Of a stretch of DNA of 37,587 nucleotides, positions 25,910 through 34,185 are shown piece by piece. The translations under genes and the position numbers were made by a program. The stretch's first letter is position 1, and the number at the start of each line of letters is the position of its first letter. The notes under the pieces were generated by a model, which was not told the DNA's origin, did no database searches, and saw only the letters and a program-made list of their open reading frames with translations. The stretch is from Fibrobacteraceae bacterium (GTDB lineage: Bacteria; Fibrobacterota; Fibrobacteria; Fibrobacterales; Fibrobacteraceae), in the NCBI GenBank assembly GCA_017625775.1, contig JAGAKE010000004.1:1-37587 (forward strand). Reading direction: 5' to 3'.

Positions 25910-26695
25910 CTACTTCTGCTTCAGTTTATACAAGCACACCATTGTCGTGCCTTTTCCTTTAGTCCTCAGAACTTCATAAATCTTTGGCTTGGATTCCAAA
26001 TATTTGGGAAGTTTGGAAAAACCGTATTTTTTGATATCAAAATCTGGCTTAACTCGTTTGATGTAGGAACCTGCTGAACTGATATTTACAAATCCATCAA
26101 CATCTTGATAAGATTCTATTTCTGCAGCGATTTTAAGAAGCTCATCTAGTTCCAAAAAAGCATCAGTCTCTTTAGATTTGCCTTTTTTATTATTCCCTTT
26201 TGCCTTTGTTTCTTCCAAAGTAACCACATCAGAAATAGAAGCAACATCTTTTGTATTGTCTTGTAAATCTTCTAAATAAACAAATGTATCACAAGTTTTC
26301 ACAAAAGCACTTGATGTATCCTTTCTTCCAATGCCTATAACAAATTTACCAGCTTCTCGCAATTTGGTTGCCAAAGGCGTAAAATCACTATCGCTAGAAA
26401 CAATAGCATAACCATAATAATCGGAATTATAAAGAAAATCCATTGCATCAATAATCAAAGCCATGTCAGTTGCATTTTTCCCTTTGATATAATCAACTTG
26501 ATGAACAGGCTTGATAGCTTGATTTCTGAGTTCTACGTCCCAGTTTTTCAAATTTTCTTTTGTCCAGTTTGCATATGCTCTTTTAACTACAATTCTACCA
26601 AACTTGGACACTTCTAGAACAATCGCTTCAATCTTTGAAAGTTGAGCATTGTCAGCATCAATTAGCATAGCTATGTTGTTTTGCATTTCAGTCAT
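25910..26695 (-). CDS. NYN-domain nuclease with C-terminal OST-HTH/LOTUS domain (LabA/DUF88 type)
   Basis: A 261-residue protein. The NYN (PIN-like) domain has the acidic residues AMLIDADNAQ, ATDMALIIDAMDFL and VSSDSDFTPLATKLREAGK, expected to bind metal for RNA cleavage. A charged linker (residues 155-180) leads to an OST-HTH/LOTUS domain (GFVNISSAGSYIKRVKPDFD, then KKYGFSKLPKYLES), an RNA-binding fold. AAGGA precedes the ATG. It lies 38 bases upstream of the TIR gene in the same direction. NYN-LOTUS proteins also occur as ordinary RNA-handling proteins, so a defence role rests on position. It ends in TAG. Confidence 0.87.
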   Translation of the reverse strand: MTEMQNNIAMLIDADNAQLSKIEAIVLEVSKFGRIVVKRAYANWTKENLKNWDVELRNQAIKPVHQVDYIKGKNATDMALIIDAMDFLYNSDYYGYAIVSSDSDFTPLATKLREAGKFVIGIGRKDTSSAFVKTCDTFVYLEDLQDNTKDVASISDVVTLEETKAKGNNKKGKSKETDAFLELDELLKIAAEIESYQDVDGFVNISSAGSYIKRVKPDFDIKKYGFSKLPKYLESKPKIYEVLRTKGKGTTMVCLYKLKQK

Positions 26696-26729
26696 ATACT
26701 ATCCTTTATATTTCGAATCAACAAATATA

Positions 26730-27227
26730 TTATCTTAATTTTGACGCTTCGTTTTTTAGAAGATAAGTTAATTTATCATAATTACTATTACAGGTATCAA
26801 ATTTTTTTGTACAGGGTTCCCTATATTGAGTAATATCATGACTTAGCATATATTCACATTTTATGTCTTTTTCAATGAAAGAATTTAAATCTTGGACAGA
26901 TTTTTTCAACACGTCATACGGTTCTTGCATAGAAGGAAAATACAACGAGATTATTATTTCGCTTCTTATATGCTCCCCTTTATTGCTCATATTTGATGTA
27001 AATTGATCGTAATATGCATTCCAATCATACCGATTTTCAAAAACAGGCATCAAGAATATAAACATGGAATTTGCATTATTATACCAATTCGTGACAGCCT
27101 TATATAATTCTTCAAGTTTTTCTCTTTTTAAACACTTTTCTTCACGACGATTCGAAAGAATTGTCGGCAAAACACCACCCACAAGACCGATAACAGCGCC
27201 TATAATAAATGTTATTATTTCTGTCAT
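26730..27227 (-). CDS. Membrane-anchored protein of unknown function
   Basis: A 165-residue protein with one N-terminal membrane helix (IITFIIGAVIGLVGGVLPTI, residues 4-23) followed by a basic stop-transfer stretch (SNRREEKCLKREK) and an all-helical cytoplasmic domain. AAGGA lies 8 bases before the ATG. It sits between the type IIG gene (27 bases) and the NYN gene (34 bases), all in the same direction. Single-helix anchored helical proteins like this occur in defence islands and phages, but I recognise no family. Confidence 0.68.
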   Translation of the reverse strand: MTEIITFIIGAVIGLVGGVLPTILSNRREEKCLKREKLEELYKAVTNWYNNANSMFIFLMPVFENRYDWNAYYDQFTSNMSNKGEHIRSEIIISLYFPSMQEPYDVLKKSVQDLNSFIEKDIKCEYMLSHDITQYREPCTKKFDTCNSNYDKLTYLLKNEASKLR

Positions 27228-27368
27228 ATAGATTTCCTTAATTCTTCCCAGTTATTACCTCTTCTCCACGGTGTCAATTTCTTCGGTATCGGTAATGCCG
27301 TAGAGTTGATAGACGAGGGTGTTGACCTGTGTTTCGAGGTCGGCGATTTGCTTTTGAAGAGCCTCACT

Positions 27369-27424
27369 AGATCCTTCGACTTCCCCTATCGCCTTTGGCT
27401 CCAGGGTCCGCTCAGGATGACACG
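27369..27424. repeat. Dispersed repeat element inside the type IIG gene, copy 1
   Basis: GATCCTTCGACTTC to CCGCTCAGGATGACACG, with an internal variant stretch. On the minus strand it encodes CHPERTLEPKAIGEVEGSSE. It lies in the recognition-domain part of the gene, is longer than the other copies by 18 bases and keeps the frame. Confidence 0.8.
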
Positions 27425-27627
27425 AAACTTGCTTTTTAGCGGCGATGATTTCATCGGCGAGGGTGGCGAGTTGCTGCAGGAGTTCCGCGTTGTCTAGGGG
27501 GATGCGGAGGTTTTCGAAGTAGGCTTTGCGGATTTCACGGGTGCCGCCCATGAGTTCAGGACAGTTGTACCATATCCAGAGTTTGACAAGATTCGAATTG
27601 AATATAGCGAGGAGGGCTTTAAGAAGA

Positions 27628-27667
27628 GATCCTTCGGCTACGCTTACGCTCCGCTCAGGATGACACG
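27628..27667. repeat. Dispersed repeat element inside the type IIG gene, copy 2
   Basis: GATCCTTCGGCTACGCTTAC continuing to CAGGATGACACG; it encodes CHPERSVSVAEGS on the minus strand. A short ATTCGCAATGACGG follows, the tail of the second repeat type also seen at 30434. Confidence 0.85.
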
Positions 27668-30384
27668 CTGTTTCATTCGCAATGACGGTTGTTTTTTCTG
27701 TAATGATAAAAGATTTATCATTGCTAAAGGAGCCGGTTTCGTCATAGGTAAACGGGAATACCGATGTCATGTTCGGATATACGATTTTCGGTTTGGCGAA
27801 TTCTTTATAATACCCTATCTAGTCCTGCGTTTCAAACCATTTATTGCTGGTTTTCTTGCGAGCCTTGATTTCTTCGCCGTTCACAATGTGCTTGGCACCG
27901 GTCTGTTCCAACTTTTCGATGCCAAAACTCAGCAGATGATTCTTGATTGCCGGGTATTGGTCGATATCAAGATTTAATGCCGGAAAAGTTCCGATAAGAT
28001 ACTGGTCTTCTTTTTCCGTCACCCAAGCGTTAATGTCTCGGCCGCGAAGCAGGGGCTTTATGAGTTCTTCGCTCTTGGGGTCTTCGGCAATGAGTTTTTC
28101 TCTCGTCTTTCCATCAATAAAGAATGCGTCGTTGAATCCGGTCTTGATGCCGTAATTAATGGTAATCGGCATATCCTTCAGAGCCGTGCCTACGTTCATT
28201 TTCTGCAATACGGAATCGTGGAGTTTGTTGCGGATACTCCATTCGCTCGCACCAAAATTTTCTGCCGGGAACTCGAATGTCGCGGCCTTGACTTCTTTTT
28301 CGAATTCGCCGTGATAGTTCTTGCTGTTCAGCGAACACGCCAAAACGGGCATCTTGTCGCCGGACTTTTGCGATACGAATATGCACACGTAAATGGTCGC
28401 ATCGGCAAAGAACTGGACATCGCCAAAGTTGAGAATTTTCTTGAGCGAGGTCTGGCTCATGAATTGTCGCAGTTCCTTGCCGTAATCCACGAGCATCCAC
28501 TTGTTCGGCATGATGAACGAGAAATATCCGTTCTTTTTCAGCAGGCTGTAGGCGCGTTCCACAAAGAGGCAGTAAAGGTCTGCGGACTTGTTGTAGCAAC
28601 TGTAATCTCGTTTGCTGTAAACGTCGCTCATCTCGCCCATGCTCTGGAGTTGCACATACGGCGGGTTTCCGATGATGGCGTCGAAACCTGTAAAGCGGCC
28701 TTCGTCGTCGAGGATTTCCGGGAATTCGAACATCCATTCGAGCGAGTTGGAAAAATCAATGGTGTCGCCCGCTGAGCCCTTGTATTCGTCGAACATTTCA
28801 ATCTGTCCGTCTTCAACCATTCGGCTCTTGAGCGATGCAATCTTGTGCCGGAGCATCATCTTGGAGCTCTGCGACTTGCCCGTTTTGTATTCCTGCACAA
28901 GTTGTCTGTATTCAATAAGGCTATTCTTGAGGCTATCCCGTTTGCGGTCGGCTCGTTCATCACGAGTAAGATAGTCCGCGATCAAGCGTCCATTCTGCAC
29001 GGGGTATTTGCTCAGCAGCGAATCGCCGACTTTGATATTGATGTCGATGTTCGGGAGTGTCCGAAGTTGTTTGTAGCCGCTTTCCTTGGTGTAGTAGGCG
29101 TTCTTCAGGAGTTCAATCCAGAGACGCAAACGGCAGATGTTCACGCTGTTGGGGTTCAGGTCAACGCCGAAAAGGCAATTTTCGATAATGCGGCGTTTCT
29201 CGTTGAACAAGGCTTCTTGTATGCGTTGGAGTGTTTCGTTGCCGGGCTTATATTCAAAAGGTTTGTTATCGTCATCAACAACTGAAAGTTCGTCGTTATC
29301 AACTTTCAACACCCATTTCTTATTGTTGATGCGGTTTCCTTCGGCATCGCAGAAAATATTCAATTCAGATTTTATGGCGAGCATGCGGTTCAAGGCAGAG
29401 ACAAGGAAATGCCCAGAACCTACGGCAACATCCGCAATACGGATTTCATCTACAATTTTATTTGCTTCCGGAACGTCATCTTTCCCGATGTTATCTTCAA
29501 TTTCTCGCAGATTTTTGCAATCCCAACCCTTAACTTCGTTAAACTTCTGCACTACCGTCCGTTCCAGCACATCGCGGGCCATGTAGTCGGTGATGAACCC
29601 CGGCGTAAAGAAACTGCCGTCTTTGTAGCCGTTGATTTTATCGAAGATGAGTCCGAGAACCGACGCGTTGATAAGCGTCTTGCTCGTAGAGGTCACGCCA
29701 CCTTGGGCATCGCTTGCAAAGTTGTACGCATCGAGGAACTTGAAAATATATTCCAGATTCGGGAGCGTACCTTTTGCACGTTTGCCGCGTTCGTCCTTCA
29801 AAACGGTCTTGTTGAAAATTTCCATCTGGGCATCGGGAATGCCGCGGATTTTCAGGTGCTTTTCGTCTTCGGTCGGTTCGAACAGCGAACTGTTCAGATA
29901 AGGCACATTCGGGTAACGCTTGAGCACATCTTCGTCGCGGTCCTCAATTTTCTTGCCGAGCACCTTGAAAAAGAAAATGTTCAGTTCGTCAAAGTTCGCT
30001 ATTTTGTCTGTACTCATGAACCGGTACGATGCATCGCCCTTTTGATACATGAGGATTTGCGATTCGACAAGTTTCAGGAACAGCAGGCGGTTCACCCACG
30101 TGATGCAGAGACGGAGTGCCATCGCCTCGCATTCTTCCTTGTTCGGGAAATCGTCTTCGAGCTGGTAGATGGCACTTTCGAGGAGGCTCGCCTTGTCACG
30201 ATTTGCGGATTTCTTGCGTTGAATGACTTTCTTGCCGCCTTTGTCTTCTTTCACTTCTTCGAGGCCGATGATGTGCAAGAGTTCCGCATAAAAGTTGCGA
30301 TCGAGACTGTTGCTGTCGTTTGCGAAAGGCTTCGCGAGGAGGGTTTCCGGGGAAAGGAATTTGTAGAGAGGGAGGAATTTTTTA

Positions 30385-30424
30385 GATCCTTCGACTTCGC
30401 TTACGCTCCGCTCAGGATGACACG
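30385..30424. repeat. Dispersed repeat element inside the type IIG gene, copy 3
   Basis: Nearly identical to the copy at 27628 (GATCCTTCGACTTCGCTTAC and onward). It encodes CHPERSVSEVEGS, residues about 250-262, between the nuclease and methyltransferase parts. Repeats encoding this peptide are widespread in unrelated bacteria. Confidence 0.88.
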
Positions 30425-30433
30425 CTGCATTAG

Positions 30434-30459
30434 ATTGCTTCGCTTCGCTCGCAATGACG
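30434..30459. repeat. Second type of dispersed repeat inside the type IIG gene
   Basis: ATTGCTTCGCTTCGCTCGCAATGACG encodes VIASEAKQSN on the minus strand (residues about 238-247). It is a short imperfect palindrome (ATTGCGAGCGAAGCGAAGCAAT on the other strand) and a known kind of dispersed bacterial repeat. Confidence 0.82.
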
Positions 30460-31174
30460 TGCGAGGCGAGTGCAGCGGAACCGCTTGCGTGTTTCATTGC
30501 CGAGCCGATGCGGTCATGCGCTTGCGCAATGACGTTTTTGCAAGCATATTCCAAATTAAAATGCACGACGTTGATGTCGCAGGAGGCGAGAAAGTCATCG
30601 ATGGCGGGTTTCGCGATTTCGTTGTAGAAATCGGATGTCTTGTTGCCGCTCATCTGATTCGCCTTGAATTTCAGGAACTGATCGTATATCGGTTTCGTCT
30701 TGTTACCGAAATAGCGGATAAAGTCTTTTACGTCGAAGAAATACCATTCGTCAAAATTCGTGATGGCGAGCCACTTGATTTCGTGATTGCCCGATTGCGC
30801 GTATTCCAGCATAAAGTAATAGACGAGTTCCTGCAACGATTTTACGTTCGGATGCTCCGCCGAAAACATTTCCGCAACATTCGTCGGCGACTTCGCTTCG
30901 ATAATCACTGCCGGCTTTGCACTTGCCGTATTCCCGTTAAAAACGCACAAGTCTATCGGGCGGTTGACCTGCACCGAATAATCGGGTTCAAAAATCTTGC
31001 GCAAAAAGTTCCAGATTTCACCCTTGTGGTATTCTTCGTCCTGCGCAGTGTTCCGCTTGCTGTAAAGATTCTTGAGCGAAAGCTTGAAATCCTCCATCTT
31101 TTCGACGGGGACAGGGAGCTTGAGAAACGCGGAATTGACGGACTTTTTAGGCGAAATGAACTTGATAGACATAC

Positions 31175-31191
31175 AAGGGAAATATACCCTT
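31175..31191. promoter_or_regulatory. Short palindrome directly upstream of the type IIG start
   Basis: AAGGG and CCCTT flank a TATATTT-like centre, 2 bases before the minus-strand ATG at 31172. The TATA core might be a -10 element within an operator. A T run next to it on the plus strand also makes it look terminator-like. The role is open. Confidence 0.3.
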
Positions 31192-31382
31192 TTTTGAAGA
31201 CAAAAGATGGCAATCTCAAGGACCTTGGGACCTGTGGTTGGCGAAGGAAAGCGAGGGGGAAACCTCCCCCTTCAAAAAAAATCGCGCGGGCCTATTGACA
31301 AACTGGATTTTTGAATCTACATTTAGTGCACAAGTGTGTAGTCTTTGGCATTTTTTCCGCTTGTATGCCAGAGGAGTTGACG

Positions 31383-32455
31383 ATGAAGAAAGATGTTGCG
31401 GCCAGTGCGGCCGGGGCCATCGCGCCGAAAAAGCCCGAATTTTCCCTGATAGACGAGGATTTGCTCAAGTCGCGGATATATACCATCCGCGGGGTAAAGG
31501 TCATGCTCGACGCCGATTTGGCGGAAATTTACGGATATTCGACCAAGTCTTTTAATCAGCAGGTCAAGAATAATATTGAGCGTTTTGCGGAGGATTTCCG
31601 TTTTCAATTGAAGGAGGCTGAAATCATCTCCCTATCGAGGTCAAAAATTTTGACCTCGATGCAGACCAAAGGTGTTAAGGGAGGACGATCCTATAAACCT
31701 TTCGTTTTTACGGAGCAAGGCATTTATATGCTTATGACTGTGTTGAAAGGCGATTTGGCAGTACAACAGAGTATGGCCCTTATCCGTCTTTTCAAGCAGA
31801 TGAAGGACTACATTGCGGCGGAGAACAAGCAATTGCTAGGAAATGACGGAATTGCTCAAATCGCATTGCAGACTGCACAAAATACGAGGGATATCGCGAA
31901 ACATTCTGCCGGTATTAGGGAACTTTCCGGTGAAGTCCATGATATGCGTGAAAATCTCGGAAAGGTGAACCTGGACCTGCAAAAAGTCATGGCAAATTTC
32001 ATCGACCCGAGCACTTTCAAGCATTTTTGATTCTGAACGGGCAGCGGTTGGAGGCCGATGTCGCCTACACGCAAATTTACGGCATGGCGAAGAGGTCGGT
32101 GCTGATTGTAGATGACTACCTGGATGTAAAGACCCTCGATTTGCTGCGGTGCGTGGCGAAGGATGTTTCGGTCAAGATTTTCAGTGAACAGCACGGGCGT
32201 ACCCGCCTGACCGAGAGCATACTGGCGGACTTCAGGGCAGCCCGCCCGGATGTTGAACTTGACGATGTCCGCACAACGGGGAACATGTTTCACGACAGGT
32301 ATATCTATCTGGATTTCGGAACCGACAGCGAGAAGCTTTTCCACTGCGGGGCGTCAAGCAAAGACGCGGGGAACAAGATTACGACCATCATGCAGCTGGA
32401 AGATATCGTTGTGTATCGCGCACTGTTCGAAAGGCTGCTGGAAAATGAAAAATAA
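31383..32455 (+). pseudogene. ORF6N-domain protein split by a one-base frameshift
   Basis: The first frame (31383-32030) has an ORF6N domain (LLKSRIYTIRGVKVMLDADL, then AEIYGYSTKSFNQQVKNNIE and FVFTEQGIYMLMTVLKGD), a helical stretch and ends KHF. The second (32027-32455) continues directly with LILNGQRLEADVAYTQIYGM and ends in a domain with FHDRYIYLDFG and LFHCGASSKDAG. In the relatives I recall, these are one protein of about 350 residues. The junction is a run of five T (CATTTTTGA); a sixth T would restore the frame. It is not a classic -1 slippery heptamer. So this is a decayed gene, a phase-variable tract or a sequence error. GAGGAG precedes ATG 31383. High GC content suggests transfer. 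Confidence 0.8.
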
Positions 32456-32479
32456 TGAAAAGTGCCAGAGGAGTCGACG

Positions 32480-32701
32480 ATGAAGAAAGATGTTGCGGCC
32501 AGTGCGGCCGAGACCGTCGCGCCGAAAAAGCCCGAATTTTCCCTAATAGACGAGGATTTGCTCAAGTCGCGGATATACACCATCTGTGGGAAAAAGGTGA
32601 AGCTCGATGCCGATTTGGCGAAAATTTACGGGTATAGTACCAAAGATTTTAACAGGCTAGTCAAGAAGAATATCGCAAAATTTGTACAACCCCAATTTTA
32701 G
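32480..32701 (+). pseudogene. Truncated tandem copy of the ORF6N gene
   Basis: A second copy of the first 70 codons, including the ribosome site. It begins MKKDVAASAAETVAPKKPEF like the upstream copy, reads IDEDLLKSRIYTICGKKVKL, and diverges after VKKNIAKF to end in VQPQF and TAG. The duplicated block is 31366-31578 against 32463-32675 (offset 1,097 bases). GC content drops sharply after it, so its end marks a recombination junction. It encodes only part of the ORF6N domain and is probably inactive, although a short DNA-binding product remains possible. Confidence 0.75.
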
Positions 32702-32809
32702 AATTTTCAACTCTTTGATATGCTATCATTTAAAATAATCCGGAATTAGAATCATTGCTTAGTTTAAAAAAAAGAACGTTTGCTAGAACTAATTACTATC
32801 TTTCTTGTT

Positions 32810-33373
32810 ATGATGGATTTGAAAAAAATTGAAGAAGGTTTTCGCCTGATTTTGGAAGGCATGGGTGAAGATGTGAACCGTGAAGGTCTTTTAAAAACGC
32901 CGCATCGTGTTGCAAAAATGTATGCAGAACTTTGTTCAGGGCTTGCAGAAACCGAGCCTGCAGAAAGTCTTCTCAAAACAAAATTCACAGAAGATTACGA
33001 TGAAATGATTCTTGTAAAAGATATTCCGTTTGTAAGCATGTGTGAGCATCATTTTTTGCCCTTTATTGGTAAAGCTCATGTGGCGTATATCCCGCGCGAC
33101 AAAGTGGTTGGTTTGTCAAAGCTTGCCCGCGTGGTGGAATATTACGCAAAACGCCCGCAACTTCAAGAACGCATGACAAGGCAAATTGCTGAACTTATTC
33201 AAAAAGAATTAAATCCGATGGGAGTGGCTGTTGTTCTTGAAGCAACTCATAGTTGTATGACAATTCGTGGCATTCAAAAGCAAGGTGCTGTTACTTACAC
33301 AAATAAACTTTTAGGTTGTTTTGAAAAAAGTGGCGTGACGCGCGCTGAATTTATGTCATTGATTCATCCGTAA
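32810..33373 (+). CDS. folE: GTP cyclohydrolase I
   Basis: A protein of about 187 residues. The family signatures are all visible: [11 protein letters not shown], then [20 protein letters not shown] with the zinc Cys and His and the substrate-binding residues, [20 protein letters not shown], and [19 protein letters not shown] with the third zinc ligand (Cys) and the RGIQK loop. It converts GTP to dihydroneopterin triphosphate, the first step of folate (and queuosine/pterin) synthesis, in the cytoplasm. Two ATG codons (32810, 32813) are possible and neither has a strong ribosome site. It lies 11 bases before the barrel-like gene, but functional linkage is unlikely. Confidence 0.97.
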   Translation: MMDLKKIEEGFRLILEGMGEDVNREGLLKTPHRVAKMYAELCSGLAETEPAESLLKTKFTEDYDEMILVKDIPFVSMCEHHFLPFIGKAHVAYIPRDKVVGLSKLARVVEYYAKRPQLQERMTRQIAELIQKELNPMGVAVVLEATHSCMTIRGIQKQGAVTYTNKLLGCFEKSGVTRAEFMSLIHP

Positions 33374-33384
33374 AAGGTATTCTC

Positions 33385-34185
33385 TTGCGATGTTTTTTTA
33401 GTTTCTTGGTTTTATGTTTGATTATTTCGCATAAACCTTTAGAGGCTTATTCTCCATTGCGTTTTAGAGAAATCCCAAAAAATCGAATTGAATGGCGAAC
33501 AGATTTGGAGGTGCGAAATGATGTTTACTCCAATGATTTAATAGCTTTTCTTGAACTTGCTCCTTTGAAAAATTTTTCAGTTTTTGGTGAAATTTCTTAC
33601 CGAACATTTTCAATAGAAAGTCAGAATTCTGTTTCGGCTCAAGTAATTCATAAACATGTAAATCTTGATGTTTCTAGGCTGAACGCCTCGCTAGTTGGAA
33701 TTCGATTTTTGCCGTTTGAATTTTTAGGATTGAATTTGAACTGGGAAATTCCAAGTGATAATCTTTATAGCGAAAAATTTCATTCAATTTCTCCAGAGTT
33801 TTTTTTCTTAACTTCATTTTCTTCAAGGTTGAAATTTTTGTTTGGAATAGAATCAAAATTTTATATTCCAAAATCTGAATTTCAAAAGGGAAATGAAATT
33901 GGTGTATTTTTGCAAAGTCACTTTTACCTCACAAAATGGACCATTGATTATTTGTTAGAATTTCAGCAGCGAATAAAAGAATCAAGAAATAAGCGCCTGG
34001 CTGATATATATCAAAAACAAAACGATCAATTTTCAGCACTTCGATTTAAAACAGGAATTTGGAGAGAGCTTTTTAAGAATACTTTGAATACAGACCTTGG
34101 CTTACATTACGAATTTTCTCAGGGCTTGCTTTATGCAAAGGAACCTTCGCATCGTTTAGAATTTTCAGCGAGGGTTTTATGGTAA
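33385..34185 (+). CDS. Predicted outer-membrane beta-barrel-like protein
   Basis: A 266-residue protein with an N-terminal signal peptide (RCFFSFLVLCLIISHKPLEA) followed by alternating hydrophobic strands (ISYRTFSIES, LGLNLNWEI, LEFSARVLW). It ends in an aromatic residue (W), as many outer-membrane proteins do. I recognise no named family. The start is TTG 33385, with AGG 5 bases upstream; no in-frame ATG is better. Its stop overlaps the CotH start by 7 bases, so the two are translationally coupled and may act together at the cell surface. Confidence 0.7.
   Translation: MRCFFSFLVLCLIISHKPLEAYSPLRFREIPKNRIEWRTDLEVRNDVYSNDLIAFLELAPLKNFSVFGEISYRTFSIESQNSVSAQVIHKHVNLDVSRLNASLVGIRFLPFEFLGLNLNWEIPSDNLYSEKFHSISPEFFFLTSFSSRLKFLFGIESKFYIPKSEFQKGNEIGVFLQSHFYLTKWTIDYLLEFQQRIKESRNKRLADIYQKQNDQFSALRFKTGIWRELFKNTLNTDLGLHYEFSQGLLYAKEPSHRLEFSARVLW

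Larger units (their letters stand above)
27255..31172 (-). pseudogene. Type IIG (Eco57I-like) restriction-methylase, interrupted by an in-frame TAG
   Basis: About 1,305 codons in one frame. The N-terminal nuclease has RPIDLCVF (D74) and VIIEAKS (E92, K94). The methyltransferase has motif I ADVAVGSGHFLVSAL and motif IV GNPPYVQL, and the C-terminal half is a TaqI_C-like target recognition part. After NKWFETQD the frame meets TAG (27819-27821, codon 1118), then runs on as IGYYKEFAKPKIVYPN and 170 further residues. Homologues as I recall read straight through here, with a Gln or Thr. The C-terminal piece from ATG 27770 would not be active alone. Three in-frame repeat peptides of the CHPERS type and one VIASEAKQSN peptide sit inside the gene. 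GC content is well above that of its neighbours. It is the most upstream gene of the minus-strand island. Confidence 0.85.

Noticed and set aside
1346..27821. Whole-genome reassignment of TAG to Gln
   Set aside because: At least five genes in the window use TAG as a normal terminal stop at expected protein ends, so recoding of all TAG codons is not supported; only local suppression remains possible.
31175..31195. Terminator AAGGG...CCCTTTTTT on the plus strand
   Set aside because: The stem is only 5 bp and no plus-strand gene lies upstream; an operator or promoter element of the minus-strand gene is at least as likely.
29409..31298. 629-codon open frame on the plus strand, and several other long plus-strand frames at 28218-29586
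   Set aside because: They lie wholly antisense to the type IIG gene, which has clear nuclease and methyltransferase motifs. The antisense frames are His/Arg/Phe-rich with no domain and arise from its high GC and codon use.
31990..32040. Programmed -1 frameshift in the ORF6N gene
   Set aside because: The site CAT TTT TGA does not form the X XXY YYZ heptamer in the zero frame, and no clear downstream pseudoknot was seen.
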